This document shows positions 25,744 to 34,508 of a DNA stretch of 49,708 nucleotides, in pieces. Made by a program: the position numbers and the translations under genes. This DNA is from Myroides pelagicus (GTDB lineage Bacteria; Bacteroidota; Bacteroidia; Flavobacteriales; Flavobacteriaceae): assembly GCF_009711055.1 (NCBI RefSeq), contig NZ_WMJY01000012.1:1-49708 (forward strand), given 5' to 3'. Position 1 is the stretch's first letter, and each line of letters opens with the position of its first letter. The notes beneath the pieces were generated by a model that saw nothing but the letters and a program-made list of their open reading frames with translations, searched no databases and had not been told where the DNA came from.

Positions 25744-28152
25744 ATGAAAGTAATTTCTACAATAATTTTTAGTGCATGTTGTTCAATTGTTGGATTTGCA
25801 CAAACTTCTACAATAAAGGGAAGAGTAGTTGATGAGGTTAATAAACCATTGCCTTTTGCTACTATTTATATTGAGAATACAAATATAACGACACAAACGA
25901 ATGAGAATGGTGAGTACGTTTTGACTGATGTACCACAAGGAAAGCAATCAATTAAAGCATCTTTTGTTGGTTTTTCTTCTTCAGTTAGGGAGTTTAATTT
26001 TTCAAAGAAAGAAGAAGTAGCTAATTTCCTATTAGCGAATGATGGTCAGTTAGCCAACATTACTGTATATGGTCGTTCTAATAAGAATGTAAAGAAATTA
26101 CAATACTTAACTAGATTACCTTTAGGGCTGCAAGATCAAGTGCAGACAATTAGTATTGTATCAGATGAAATAATCAAAGAGCAAGGAGCACTTTCTGTAA
26201 CGGACGTAACACGTAATGTAGCTGGGGTGACTCAGTTTGCGAGTTACGGAGGTGTAAAAGAGAGTATGTCAATCCGTGGTTTTCGTGGTACGCCTGTATT
26301 AAGAAATGGTGTAGCAATGGATTCTGATTTTAGAACTGCTTCAGTTGTTGCAGATATGCAAGGGGTGGAGAGTGTTGAAGTAATTAAAGGTTCAGCTGCT
26401 ATTTTACAAGGAATAGGTAATGGTCTAGGAGCAGCAGGTGGAGTTATTAACTTAGTAACTAAAACGCCTAATTTTCAAAATAAAAGAGAGGTTAGTTTCC
26501 GTGCTGGTAGTTATGGACAAATTAGACCTACAGTCGACATTGAGCAAGTATTAAATAAAAAAGAGACATTATCATTTAGATTTAACGGGGCTTATGAGCG
26601 TAATGATGGATGGAGAACTTATGTGAATAATGATCACTATTACTTAAACCCATCGTTGTCTTGGAAGATTGATGACAAGACAAAGTTGACTTTAGAGATG
26701 GATTATTTGAATGGAGATTATACACCAGATAGAGGAACTGTGAATTTAGCTCCTGATTTTGTTGATGGATTATATGAAATGCCTCACAACAAATTTTTAG
26801 GATATAAACAAGATAATCAAAATGTACAGTCTTTAAATTATATCGCTCGTTTTGAAAGAAAATTATCAGAGAAGTTAAGTATGAGAGTTTCTGCTGTAAA
26901 CTCAATTTATAAGACAGACGTAGAAAGTTCTTCAATTGGTCTTCTTAAGAAACAAGAAGATATTACAGACTGGAGTGACTATGCACATAGAAAACGTGGA
27001 TTGAGTAAGAGTGATAGAGATGATAGAAACTCAGTGATTCAAGTTGATTTCGTTGGGAAAGATGTGTTTACTGGAATTCTAAAGCACACTTTTCAAGTAG
27101 GGTTTGATTATAGAGAGAATAGGTTAGAAACGCATAATTACGACGCTTATTTAGATGGTAAAATATTCTCTGAAGAGATTAACGTTTTAGAAGATATACA
27201 CAATAATCGTCCTGATGGAATTGAATATAGAGCTGCAAAGAAAGGAGCATTCAGTGAATCAGTAACTCCTACTTATGGATTTATGGCACAAGACTATATT
27301 CAGATTGGTGAAAAATTTAGTGCATTATTAGGTATTCGCTATAGTCGTTTGAATGGTAATACAACAGAAAATGCTACAGTAGATCGTTGGAATCCTGTAG
27401 TTGGGTTAATCTTTAAACCACAAGAGAATATTAGTACTTTCGCTTCTTATACAACTACAAGTAGTTTGAGACAGTCAAATTATAAAATGGCTGATGGTGG
27501 ATTTGCAGGTCCGGCTGATACAAGACAATTTGAATTTGGATTCAAATCCAATTGGTACAATGATCATTTAGGAGTGAACTTTAGTTATTACTTCATTACA
27601 CAAGATAATTTATTGGCGGAAGTAATGACAGCTGGAGGACAAGGGACGAATACTTACGATAAAGTGGGTAGTTTAAAAAGGAATGGCTTTGAGTTAGAAG
27701 TAAACGGTAAGATTACAAATAATCTAGAAGTGATGTTAGGATATGCTAACTTATATGCTAGATATATTGATAGCCCAAAATATGTAGATGGTTCAGCACC
27801 AATGAATGCTCCAGAACACAGTGCTAACGGATGGGTTAACTACAAATTTACTGATGGAAAAGTAAACGGACTATCTTTAGGGTTAGGGGTTTACTATGTG
27901 GGTAAACGTCCAGTAAATGAGTACTCTCGTACTGCTGATGGACATGGTTCATATGTGAATATGCGTCCATTTGATATGCCTGATTATACAACAGTAAATG
28001 CACAAATTGGTTATACATATAAGAATGCTTCTTTAAAGGTATTTGCTAATAATGTATTTAATCAATTAGGATATACTTCATACTACCGTGGAGGATATAT
28101 TAATGAGATAGCACCAAGAAATTTTGCTGCTCAGTTAACGTACAAATTTTAA
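25744..28152 (+). CDS. TonB-dependent siderophore receptor
   Basis: An 802-residue outer-membrane receptor of the ferrichrome/FhuE type. It has a signal peptide (about 1-19, ending GFAQ), a CarboxypepD_reg-like domain (about 22-100), a plug (about 115-240) with siderophore-receptor hallmarks (VTDVTRNVAGVTQFASYG, MSIRGFRGTPVLRNGV, VEVIKGSAAILQGIGN) and a 22-strand-type barrel ending AAQLTYKF, whose terminal Phe suits BAM recognition. The PepSY membrane protein gene follows. The pair fits ferric-siderophore uptake with reduction at the inner membrane. The ligand is not predictable. Iron control is likely but no certain Fur site is seen. Confidence 0.93.
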   Translation: MKVISTIIFSACCSIVGFAQTSTIKGRVVDEVNKPLPFATIYIENTNITTQTNENGEYVLTDVPQGKQSIKASFVGFSSSVREFNFSKKEEVANFLLANDGQLANITVYGRSNKNVKKLQYLTRLPLGLQDQVQTISIVSDEIIKEQGALSVTDVTRNVAGVTQFASYGGVKESMSIRGFRGTPVLRNGVAMDSDFRTASVVADMQGVESVEVIKGSAAILQGIGNGLGAAGGVINLVTKTPNFQNKREVSFRAGSYGQIRPTVDIEQVLNKKETLSFRFNGAYERNDGWRTYVNNDHYYLNPSLSWKIDDKTKLTLEMDYLNGDYTPDRGTVNLAPDFVDGLYEMPHNKFLGYKQDNQNVQSLNYIARFERKLSEKLSMRVSAVNSIYKTDVESSSIGLLKKQEDITDWSDYAHRKRGLSKSDRDDRNSVIQVDFVGKDVFTGILKHTFQVGFDYRENRLETHNYDAYLDGKIFSEEINVLEDIHNNRPDGIEYRAAKKGAFSESVTPTYGFMAQDYIQIGEKFSALLGIRYSRLNGNTTENATVDRWNPVVGLIFKPQENISTFASYTTTSSLRQSNYKMADGGFAGPADTRQFEFGFKSNWYNDHLGVNFSYYFITQDNLLAEVMTAGGQGTNTYDKVGSLKRNGFELEVNGKITNNLEVMLGYANLYARYIDSPKYVDGSAPMNAPEHSANGWVNYKFTDGKVNGLSLGLGVYYVGKRPVNEYSRTADGHGSYVNMRPFDMPDYTTVNAQIGYTYKNASLKVFANNVFNQLGYTSYYRGGYINEIAPRNFAAQLTYKF

Positions 28153-28187
28153 TATTCTTGTCATAAGATATAGTTAGTTATAATAAG

Positions 28188-28229
28188 CAAACACGATTTT
28201 ATAGTTAGTGAAATCGTGTTTGTTTTTTT
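28188..28229 (+). terminator. Strong terminator between receptor and PepSY genes
   Basis: CAAACACGATTT / AAATCGTGTTTG with an 11-base loop is followed by seven T. It ends nine bases before the PepSY ATG. Confidence 0.85.
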
Positions 28230-28238
28230 GATATTTAT

Positions 28239-29381
28239 ATGGGAACAAAACACAAGTACACGTTTAGAAAATTCATGAATGATATTCATTTGTGGTTAGG
28301 GATAGCTAGTTCAGTTATTCTTTTTATTGTATGTTTGACTGGAACAATTTACACGTATAAAAGTGAAATTCAATACATGCTTGACCCAAGTATGTACAAG
28401 GTTTCGGAAGTAAAGGATTCTAAACAGTCAATAGAAAAATTACAGCAGTTTGTTGAGGCTAAATACCAAGGAGATGTTTCTAGAGTAGTTATTCCATATG
28501 AGTTAGATGAGCCTTATGTGTTTTCCGTTTCATTTGCTGATAAAGAGAAACGCGGAGAGACAGTTTATTTGAACCCTTATACTAGTGAGGTAATGGGAGA
28601 GGGAAGAGGACCTGCAAATGAATTTTTTATGACTGTATTTAAGATGCATCGTTGGTTATTGTTGGATATTAAGATCGGTCGTCCAATTGTAGGTATAGCG
28701 ACTATTATTTTTGTAGTCTTATCAATTACAGGATTTATTCTTTGGTTACCTAAGAAAGTAAAAGGATGGAAGAGCTTTAAGCCTGGTTTTAAAATTAAGT
28801 TTAAGGCAAATTGGAAGCGTATAAATCACGATTTACATAATACTCTTGGTTTTTATACACTTATTTTAGGTTTGATTTTATCGTTTACTGGACTGTGTTG
28901 GTCTTTTGAATGGTATAGAGATGGTTTAAGTCAGGTTTTAGGTACCAAAGTATTTGGCGGACGTTCGGAAGTGAAGCCCGTATCTACTATTGTATCTGAC
29001 GGGAAGACTATCACACTGACAGAAGCTATTGAGTTGGCGAATAAAGAATTACCTTATGAAGCGAGAAAACTTACCATTACTTTTCCTAAAGGGGCAGATG
29101 GTAGTTATGAGGTTAGAAAGAATGAATTGGCTCGATTTAATGAATCAGTTACTGATAGAGTATTCATTGATCAATACAGTGGAGAAACGCTATCCAAAGA
29201 TATATTTGCCGATAAAACGATTGGAGAGAAGATTGCAGCATCTATCCGTCCGTTACATTTTGGTGATATCTACGGTGGTTTTTCAAAGTTTTTCTATTTT
29301 ATTGCTTGTTTAATAGCGACAAGTTTACCAGTGACGGGTATCTTTATTTGGTTAAATAAAATGAAGAAAACAAAGAAATAA
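28239..29381 (+). CDS. PepSY-associated TM protein, probable siderophore-iron reductase (PiuB-like)
   Basis: A 380-residue inner-membrane protein with four helices: about 16-37, 148-170, 200-222 and 345-368. Two PepSY-type periplasmic regions lie between them. Conserved histidines near the helices (IHLWLG at about 16, KMHRWLLLDIKIGRP near 136, HDLHNTLGFY near 194, RPLHFGDIYGG near 336) fit heme coordination known for PepSY_TM proteins such as FoxB-type ferrisiderophore reductases. It follows the siderophore receptor and likely releases iron from the imported complex. A terminator sits just before its start, so its expression may differ from the receptor. Confidence 0.88.
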   Translation: MGTKHKYTFRKFMNDIHLWLGIASSVILFIVCLTGTIYTYKSEIQYMLDPSMYKVSEVKDSKQSIEKLQQFVEAKYQGDVSRVVIPYELDEPYVFSVSFADKEKRGETVYLNPYTSEVMGEGRGPANEFFMTVFKMHRWLLLDIKIGRPIVGIATIIFVVLSITGFILWLPKKVKGWKSFKPGFKIKFKANWKRINHDLHNTLGFYTLILGLILSFTGLCWSFEWYRDGLSQVLGTKVFGGRSEVKPVSTIVSDGKTITLTEAIELANKELPYEARKLTITFPKGADGSYEVRKNELARFNESVTDRVFIDQYSGETLSKDIFADKTIGEKIAASIRPLHFGDIYGGFSKFFYFIACLIATSLPVTGIFIWLNKMKKTKK

Positions 29382-29389
29382 TAGTACTC

Positions 29390-29430
29390 GTTAAAGTATA
29401 ACATTTCTTTATAATTGTACTATTTCTTTC
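29390..29430 (+). terminator. Possible terminator after the PepSY gene
   Basis: AATAGTAC and GTACTATT pair around a loop of about 19 bases and are followed by TCTTTCTTT. The stem is weak. Confidence 0.4.
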
Positions 29431-29444
29431 TTTAAGAAAAAGTG

Positions 29445-29452
29445 TAACTTTG
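29445..29452 (+). promoter_or_regulatory. -7 element of the bacilliredoxin gene
   Basis: TAACTTTG matches TAnnTTTG and is 27 bases upstream of the ATG at 29480. A precise -33 TTTG is not evident. Confidence 0.5.
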
Positions 29453-29479
29453 CTCTATAACCTATTTAGATTAAATATT

Positions 29480-29890
29480 ATGTATCCAGAAGAAATAGTA
29501 AAACCAATGCGTCAAGAATTAGTTGATGCAGGATTTGAATCATTACATACAGCAGAAGAAGTAGAAGCAGTAATCGCTAAAGGAGAGACTACATTGGTAG
29601 TTGTAAACTCTGTTTGTGGTTGTGCTGCTAGAAATGCTCGTCCAGGGGCAATCATGAGCTTAGCAGGTGCAAAAAAACCGGCTCATATTGTTACTGTATT
29701 TGCAGGAGTTGATAAAGATGCTGTAGACGCAGCACGCAAGCATATGTTCCCATTTCCTCCATCTTCTCCGGCTATGGCGCTGTTTAAAGATGGTGAATTA
29801 GTTCACATGTTAGAAAGACATCATATTGAAGGGCATCCAGCTGAGGTAATCGCTGAAAATCTTAAAGATGCATTTCAAGAATATTGCTAA
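29480..29890 (+). CDS. BrxA/BrxB-family bacilliredoxin
   Basis: From the ATG at 29480 the product is 136 residues starting [19 protein letters not shown], the family start. The thioredoxin-fold protein bears C46-G-C48 in [14 protein letters not shown], the bacilliredoxin signature. Related proteins remove bacillithiol from mixed disulfides; whether this organism makes bacillithiol cannot be read from the window. Family segments [13 protein letters not shown] and [29 protein letters not shown] (His-His-Ile-Glu-Gly) are clear. The gene is monocistronic with its own promoter and terminator. Confidence 0.92.
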   Translation: MYPEEIVKPMRQELVDAGFESLHTAEEVEAVIAKGETTLVVVNSVCGCAARNARPGAIMSLAGAKKPAHIVTVFAGVDKDAVDAARKHMFPFPPSSPAMALFKDGELVHMLERHHIEGHPAEVIAENLKDAFQEYC

Positions 29891-29925
29891 AAAAGTAGAC
29901 CACCATTAAGGGTGGTCTTTTTTTT
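29891..29925 (+). terminator. Terminator of the bacilliredoxin gene
   Basis: AGACCACC / GGTGGTCT with a six-base loop is followed by eight T. Confidence 0.85.
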
Positions 29926-29929
29926 AATG

Positions 29930-29937
29930 TATATTTG
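29930..29937 (+). promoter_or_regulatory. -7 element of plsC
   Basis: TATATTTG matches TAnnTTTG, 20 bases upstream of the plsC ATG. Its -33 region would lie within the preceding terminator, and no TTTG is seen there. Confidence 0.45.
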
Positions 29938-29957
29938 CTTCTTAACGATAAAAGCAA

Positions 29958-30689
29958 ATGCAAAAGATAATTTCTTACCCAATTTCTGTATTGTTCGTAA
30001 TTCTGATGCTTGTAGTCTTATACATATTTCAGGCATTACAATGGTTGGCTTTTAACTTATTTGGCTACCAAGCTCATAAGAAGGTTGTTGATGCACTCGT
30101 ATGGTGGCTAATGTTAGTTACAGGTGTGCTGGGAACTACTTATAAATTTAAAGGTCATAGAGACTTACCGACTGACAAACCAATTATTTTTGTTTCAAAC
30201 CACCAAAGCATGTTTGACATTCCTATGATTATTTGGTTCTTTAGAAAAAATCACCCAAAATTCGTTAGCAAAAAAGAACTAGGAAAGGGATTTCCAAGTG
30301 TTTCTTATAACCTTAAACACGGAGGTTCTGTTTTAATTGATCGAAAAGATGCGAAGCAAGCTTTAGGGGCTATCCGTGATCTAGGGCAATATATAGCAAA
30401 ATATAATCGCTCTGCTGTTATTTTTCCTGAAGGAACGCGTAGTAGAGATGGTAAACTAAAGCGCTTCTCTGAGAATGGTGTGAAAATGCTTATCAAGTAT
30501 GCACCTGAAGCTTATGTTGTACCTTTGACCATAAACAACTCTTGGAAGTTGTTTAGATTCGGTAAATTTCCTTTTGGATTACTATCGAATATTAATTTAT
30601 ATGCTCATGAACCAATGAAAATTTCGGAATATTCTTTTGGTGAGATTTTCGAAAAGTGTCAAGAGGATATTAAATCAAAACTAGATTAA
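29958..30689 (+). CDS. plsC: 1-acyl-sn-glycerol-3-phosphate acyltransferase
   Basis: Membrane-bound acyltransferase that converts lysophosphatidic acid to phosphatidic acid in phospholipid synthesis. The 243-residue protein has an N-terminal helix (about 6-27), the catalytic H-x4-D motif in NHQSMFD (near residues 81-87), and the substrate-binding FPEGTRSRDG (about 155-164). Both match the PlsC family. The acyl-ACP desaturase gene follows after 69 bases with no terminator, so the two lipid genes are probably cotranscribed. Confidence 0.93.
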   Translation: MQKIISYPISVLFVILMLVVLYIFQALQWLAFNLFGYQAHKKVVDALVWWLMLVTGVLGTTYKFKGHRDLPTDKPIIFVSNHQSMFDIPMIIWFFRKNHPKFVSKKELGKGFPSVSYNLKHGGSVLIDRKDAKQALGAIRDLGQYIAKYNRSAVIFPEGTRSRDGKLKRFSENGVKMLIKYAPEAYVVPLTINNSWKLFRFGKFPFGLLSNINLYAHEPMKISEYSFGEIFEKCQEDIKSKLD

Positions 30690-30758
30690 TACTAACTACC
30701 TGACTGCGAAAACAAACTAAACCAAACCCGTTGCAGTACAGGATATAAACCACTATTT

Positions 30759-31757
30759 ATGTCTATTAAAAACGTACGCTTAGAAGTTATGCACTTCTTA
30801 GAAAAGAATATCGATAGTTTTGTGGATAACTATCTTATTCCCGTCGAAAAAATTTGGCAACCTTCAGACTTGTTACCTGATTCTGAAAGTGAAGAATTTA
30901 TTGATGATGTTATTGAATTAAGAGAATACGCTAAGGAACTACCTTATGATTTTTGGGTTGTACTTGTCGGGGATACTATTACAGAAGAAGCTTTACCTAC
31001 CTACGAATCTTGGTTGATGGATGTTGATGGTGTAAAGCAAAAAGAAGGAGAAGGAGGTAACGGATGGGCAAAATGGATCCGTCACTGGACTGGAGAAGAG
31101 AACAGACATGGTGACTTGTTGAATAAGTACTTATACCTTTCTGGTCGCGTAGATATGAGAGAAGTAGAGATTACAACACATCACTTATTGAATGATGGTT
31201 TTGATCCAGGTACAGATAGAGATCCTTATAAGAACTTTGTCTTTACAAGTTTCCAAGAATTAGCGACGTATGTTTCTCACCATCGTGTTGCTAAATTAGC
31301 GAAGCAATATGGTGATCATAAATTGTCTAAAATATGTAGACTTATTGCAGGTGATGAGATGAGACACCACCATGCTTATTCTGAGTTTGTGGATCGCATT
31401 TTTAAAGTTGATCCGAGTGAAATGATGTTGGCTTTTGTGGATATGATGAGAAGAAAGATTACGATGCCTGCTAACCTTATTCGTGAGTCAGGAGGAAAGA
31501 TGGGAGATGCATTTGAGCGTTTTTCAGATTCTGCACAACGTATAGGAGTATATACCGCACATGACTATGTTGATATTATGGAAAAGCTAATCCAGCGTTG
31601 GAAAATTGCGGATTTGACTGATCTTAACGATGAAGCTGAGAAAGCTAGAGATTATCTGATGAAGTTGCCGGCTCGTATGACACGTGTTGCTGAACGAATG
31701 GTAATTGATACTACACCTCATGAGTTTAAATGGGTACGCCCAGCTTTGATTAAATAG
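30759..31757 (+). CDS. Acyl-ACP desaturase (soluble di-iron, plant type)
   Basis: Soluble diiron enzyme that introduces a double bond in acyl-ACP. The two iron-binding motifs are E113-E114-N115-R116-H117 and D199-E200-M201-R202-H203. Helix-bundle segments such as AKWIRHWTGEENRHG and LIAGDEMRHHHAYSEF leave little doubt about the family. The 332 residues suit the bacterial group. It lies downstream of plsC, coupling unsaturation to phospholipid synthesis; ferredoxin partners are not in the window. Confidence 0.92.
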   Translation: MSIKNVRLEVMHFLEKNIDSFVDNYLIPVEKIWQPSDLLPDSESEEFIDDVIELREYAKELPYDFWVVLVGDTITEEALPTYESWLMDVDGVKQKEGEGGNGWAKWIRHWTGEENRHGDLLNKYLYLSGRVDMREVEITTHHLLNDGFDPGTDRDPYKNFVFTSFQELATYVSHHRVAKLAKQYGDHKLSKICRLIAGDEMRHHHAYSEFVDRIFKVDPSEMMLAFVDMMRRKITMPANLIRESGGKMGDAFERFSDSAQRIGVYTAHDYVDIMEKLIQRWKIADLTDLNDEAEKARDYLMKLPARMTRVAERMVIDTTPHEFKWVRPALIK

Positions 31758-31783
31758 TGATTTAACTCTAAACTTAAAATAAC

Positions 31784-32434
31784 ATGGACAAAAGGATTGA
31801 TCAAGTGATTCTTTATGTTAAAAAGGAATTAGCAAATGCAGAAAGTGGACATGATTGGTTTCATATCGAACGTGTCTATAAAACAGCTCTAACTATTGCT
31901 AGTGAAGAAGGAGAGGTTGATCTGACAGTTGTTAAGTTGATTGCTTTGTTACACGACATTGCGGATAGTAAATTCCATGGGGGAGATGAAACAATGGGGC
32001 CTAAAAAGGCGAAAGCATTATTAGAGCAATTAACATTTGATTCGGAGTGTGTCAAGCACGTTGTTTTAGGTATTGAGAATATCTCTTTTAAAGGGGGTAA
32101 TTTTGATCAAAAGTTTCGTTCGAAGGAATTGGATATCGTACAAGATGCGGATCGCTTAGATGCTTTAGGAGCGATCGGGATTGCACGTACATTCAATTAT
32201 GGAGGATATAAGAATACAACTATGTATGACCCTACAATTGATCCTGTTTTTGGAATGACTAAGGAGGAGTATAAGAATCATCAAGGGACAACACTTAATC
32301 ATTTTTACGAGAAACTTTTGAAGTTAAAGGATCTAATGAATACACCTACAGGTATGAAGCTAGCAGAAGGGCGTCATCAATTTATGGAGCGGTTTCTCTC
32401 TCAGTTTTATTCAGAGTGGGATGGAAAAGCATAA
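31784..32434 (+). CDS. HD-domain phosphohydrolase (YedJ-like)
   Basis: A 216-residue metal-dependent phosphohydrolase of the HD superfamily. The ligands are visible in order: HDWFHIERVYKTA (His near residues 23-27), the HD dyad in ALLHDIADSKFHGG (about 56-69), and DADRLDALGAIGIART (about 119-134), a strong match to the YedJ group. The natural substrate is unknown for most members. The stop codon lies inside the 5' arm of the terminator shared with pyk. Confidence 0.88.
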   Translation: MDKRIDQVILYVKKELANAESGHDWFHIERVYKTALTIASEEGEVDLTVVKLIALLHDIADSKFHGGDETMGPKKAKALLEQLTFDSECVKHVVLGIENISFKGGNFDQKFRSKELDIVQDADRLDALGAIGIARTFNYGGYKNTTMYDPTIDPVFGMTKEEYKNHQGTTLNHFYEKLLKLKDLMNTPTGMKLAEGRHQFMERFLSQFYSEWDGKA

Positions 32435-32472
32435 AAAAAGGAGTCTACTAGAGACTCCTTTTTTTATGCTTT
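32426..32472. terminator. Bidirectional long-stem terminator between the HD gene and pyk
   Basis: A perfect 21-pair stem (32426-32446 with 32452-32472) around the loop ACTAG has core AAAAAAAGGAGTCT. A and T tracts on both sides allow function on both strands. Confidence 0.92.
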
Positions 32473-32484
32473 AAAATGAAGGTA

Positions 32485-33915
32485 TTACTTCACTTCAGAT
32501 ATTCTTAATGTATTAACCATACCTTTCTCCACGATTGGCATTGCTGCTAAGTTGATAACCATATCTCCTTTTCCTGCAAACCCTTTTTCTACTACCATAT
32601 TGTTGATATCGTCAATTGTCTCATCAGTACTTACGAATTTATCGTAATAGAACGCTTGTACACCCCATAGTAAGTTAAGCTGAGTGATAATACGTTTGTT
32701 TGATGAGAATACTAGGATATTGCTATTTGGTCTCCATGCAGAGATTTGGAATGCTGTATATCCACTATTTGTTAATGTACAAATTGCTTTTGCTTCGATA
32801 TCATTAGCCATTAGTGCTGCGTGATAACAGATATTTTTAGTGATATAGCGATTTGTTTTGATAGTGGGTGGACTCTGAGGAACCTTAATCAGTGGTGAGT
32901 TTTCAACACTTTGAATAATTTGTGTCATTTTCTCAATTACTTGAACAGGATAGCTTCCTACAGAAGTTTCTCCTGAAAGCATTACTGCATCTGCTCCATC
33001 CATTACAGAGTTTGCTACGTCATTTACCTCTGCTCTTGTAGGGGTAAGGCTAGAAATCATTGTCTCCATCATCTGAGTTGCAATAATTACTGGGATACGC
33101 GCATTTTTAGCTGCTTGTACTAGTTCTTTTTGAATTAGTGGAACTTCCTGTGCTGGAATCTCTACTCCTAAGTCACCACGAGCAACCATCAGTCCATCAC
33201 ATGTGTTTACGATGTCTTTAATGTTTTTAACTGCTTCTGGTTTCTCAATTTTTGCAATGATTGGAATTTTATGGTCAGCGTGTTCATTGATAAGGTTTTG
33301 TAGATCTAATAGATCTTCTGCTGTTCTTACAAATGACAAAGCAATCCAATCTACCTGTGCTTTGATTGCAAAGATTGCATCTCTAATATCTTTCTCTGTT
33401 AAAGCTGGAAGAGATACTTTAGTCATTGGTAGATTTACTCCTTTTTTAGATTTAAGAGGTCCTCCTTGAATAACTTTTGCTTTAACTTCGTCTGTTTTGT
33501 TAGTCTCTAATACTTCAAAGATTAATTTACCGTCATCTAGTAAGATGCGCTCTCCAGGGTTAACGTCCTGTGGAAATTGTTGATAGTTCATATAAACGCG
33601 TTCAGCATCTCCTTTGAACTCTTCTTTTGTAGAGAAAGTAATGACATCTCCAGGATTAACGATTACATCTTCTGCCATCACCCCTACACGTAATTTCGGC
33701 CCTTGTAAATCTCCTAAGATTGAAGTTGTGTATCCGTATTCATTGTTTAGATCACGGATAATATTTATTTTCTCCTGTACGTCAGTGTAATCTGCGTGTG
33801 AGAAGTTAATTCTAAATACGTTTACACCCGCCTTAATCATGTTATGCAACACCTCTTTTGAACTTGAAGCAGGTCCTAATGTTGCAACGATTTTTGTCTT
33901 CTTTTGTGCTACCAT
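32485..33915 (-). CDS. pyk: Pyruvate kinase
   Basis: Final glycolytic enzyme, converting phosphoenolpyruvate and ADP to pyruvate and ATP. The 476-residue product begins KKTKIVATLGPASSS, and carries the substrate-binding FRINFSHA (about 33-40), the B domain (about 68-165), the K-containing PIIAKIEKPEAVKN (about 216-229) and the family signature region DGLMVARGDLGVEIP (near 237-251) with MMETM and MLSGETSVGSYPV. The C-terminal allosteric domain is present. Its start is three bases after the stop of the IPExxxVDY gene, so translation is probably coupled. Confidence 0.97.
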   Translation of the reverse strand: MVAQKKTKIVATLGPASSSKEVLHNMIKAGVNVFRINFSHADYTDVQEKINIIRDLNNEYGYTTSILGDLQGPKLRVGVMAEDVIVNPGDVITFSTKEEFKGDAERVYMNYQQFPQDVNPGERILLDDGKLIFEVLETNKTDEVKAKVIQGGPLKSKKGVNLPMTKVSLPALTEKDIRDAIFAIKAQVDWIALSFVRTAEDLLDLQNLINEHADHKIPIIAKIEKPEAVKNIKDIVNTCDGLMVARGDLGVEIPAQEVPLIQKELVQAAKNARIPVIIATQMMETMISSLTPTRAEVNDVANSVMDGADAVMLSGETSVGSYPVQVIEKMTQIIQSVENSPLIKVPQSPPTIKTNRYITKNICYHAALMANDIEAKAICTLTNSGYTAFQISAWRPNSNILVFSSNKRIITQLNLLWGVQAFYYDKFVSTDETIDDINNMVVEKGFAGKGDMVINLAAMPIVEKGMVNTLRISEVK

Positions 33916-33918
33916 ATT

Positions 33919-34407
33919 TTAAAAAATTAGGTTTTTTCTATTTTTGATTTGATCCTGTCTAATTTCGTAGGCAGTTGAAAATATTTTAATTGAATTTAGC
34001 TTTTCAATGACTGTGCCAATGTTAAAGTACTCATCTATTTCCTCTATCTTTATCAGATAGTCTACATTTTTTAACTCAGGCACTAAATACCCTTGTTTGG
34101 TTATTGCATGTTTTTTATCGCTGAATAGTGGGGAGTCTATATCTGTATCTGGCTTTATAAATGCTTTATTTGACACAATCTTCCATAAGATATGATGATC
34201 GTTATCTTCATATTCAAAGTGAGAAAAATTAGCAATACCTTCTTCTGTTGTTAAAGCAATGTCATTCTTTTCTTTTTCAAAATACAAGTCTAAGGTAGCG
34301 TTTATAAAGTAGACAACTTTGTAGTCTTCTTTTCGGGAAGAATGGATAGCTATTAACTTATAATCGTCTGTATCAAAATCAGCTAATGTTAATTTTGGAG
34401 TAGCCAT
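33919..34407 (-). CDS. IPExxxVDY-family protein
   Basis: A 162-residue protein of a Bacteroidota-specific family without known biochemical function. The name-giving motif is present in a variant form as V-P-E-L-K-N-V-D-Y (about 113-121), where Val replaces the first Ile. No membrane segment or signal peptide is seen, so it is probably cytoplasmic. It sits directly upstream of pyk, with three bases between them, an order I recall for relatives, and could influence pyk expression or activity; that is speculation. A candidate -7 element TATATTTG is at 34427-34434. Confidence 0.8.
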   Translation of the reverse strand: MATPKLTLADFDTDDYKLIAIHSSRKEDYKVVYFINATLDLYFEKEKNDIALTTEEGIANFSHFEYEDNDHHILWKIVSNKAFIKPDTDIDSPLFSDKKHAITKQGYLVPELKNVDYLIKIEEIDEYFNIGTVIEKLNSIKIFSTAYEIRQDQIKNRKNLIF

Positions 34408-34426
34408 AGAGAATGTTTTTGATATA

Positions 34427-34434
34427 CAAATATA
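34427..34434 (-). promoter_or_regulatory. -7 element for the IPExxxVDY-pyk operon
   Basis: TATATTTG on the minus strand lies 19 bases upstream of the ATG and matches TAnnTTTG. Confidence 0.45.
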
Positions 34435-34508
34435 CGATATATATGTGCTTTTATGAAGCTAACTTGTATGCTTGTTATTATCAAATTGTTAATGAATTTA
34501 CGGTCGAT

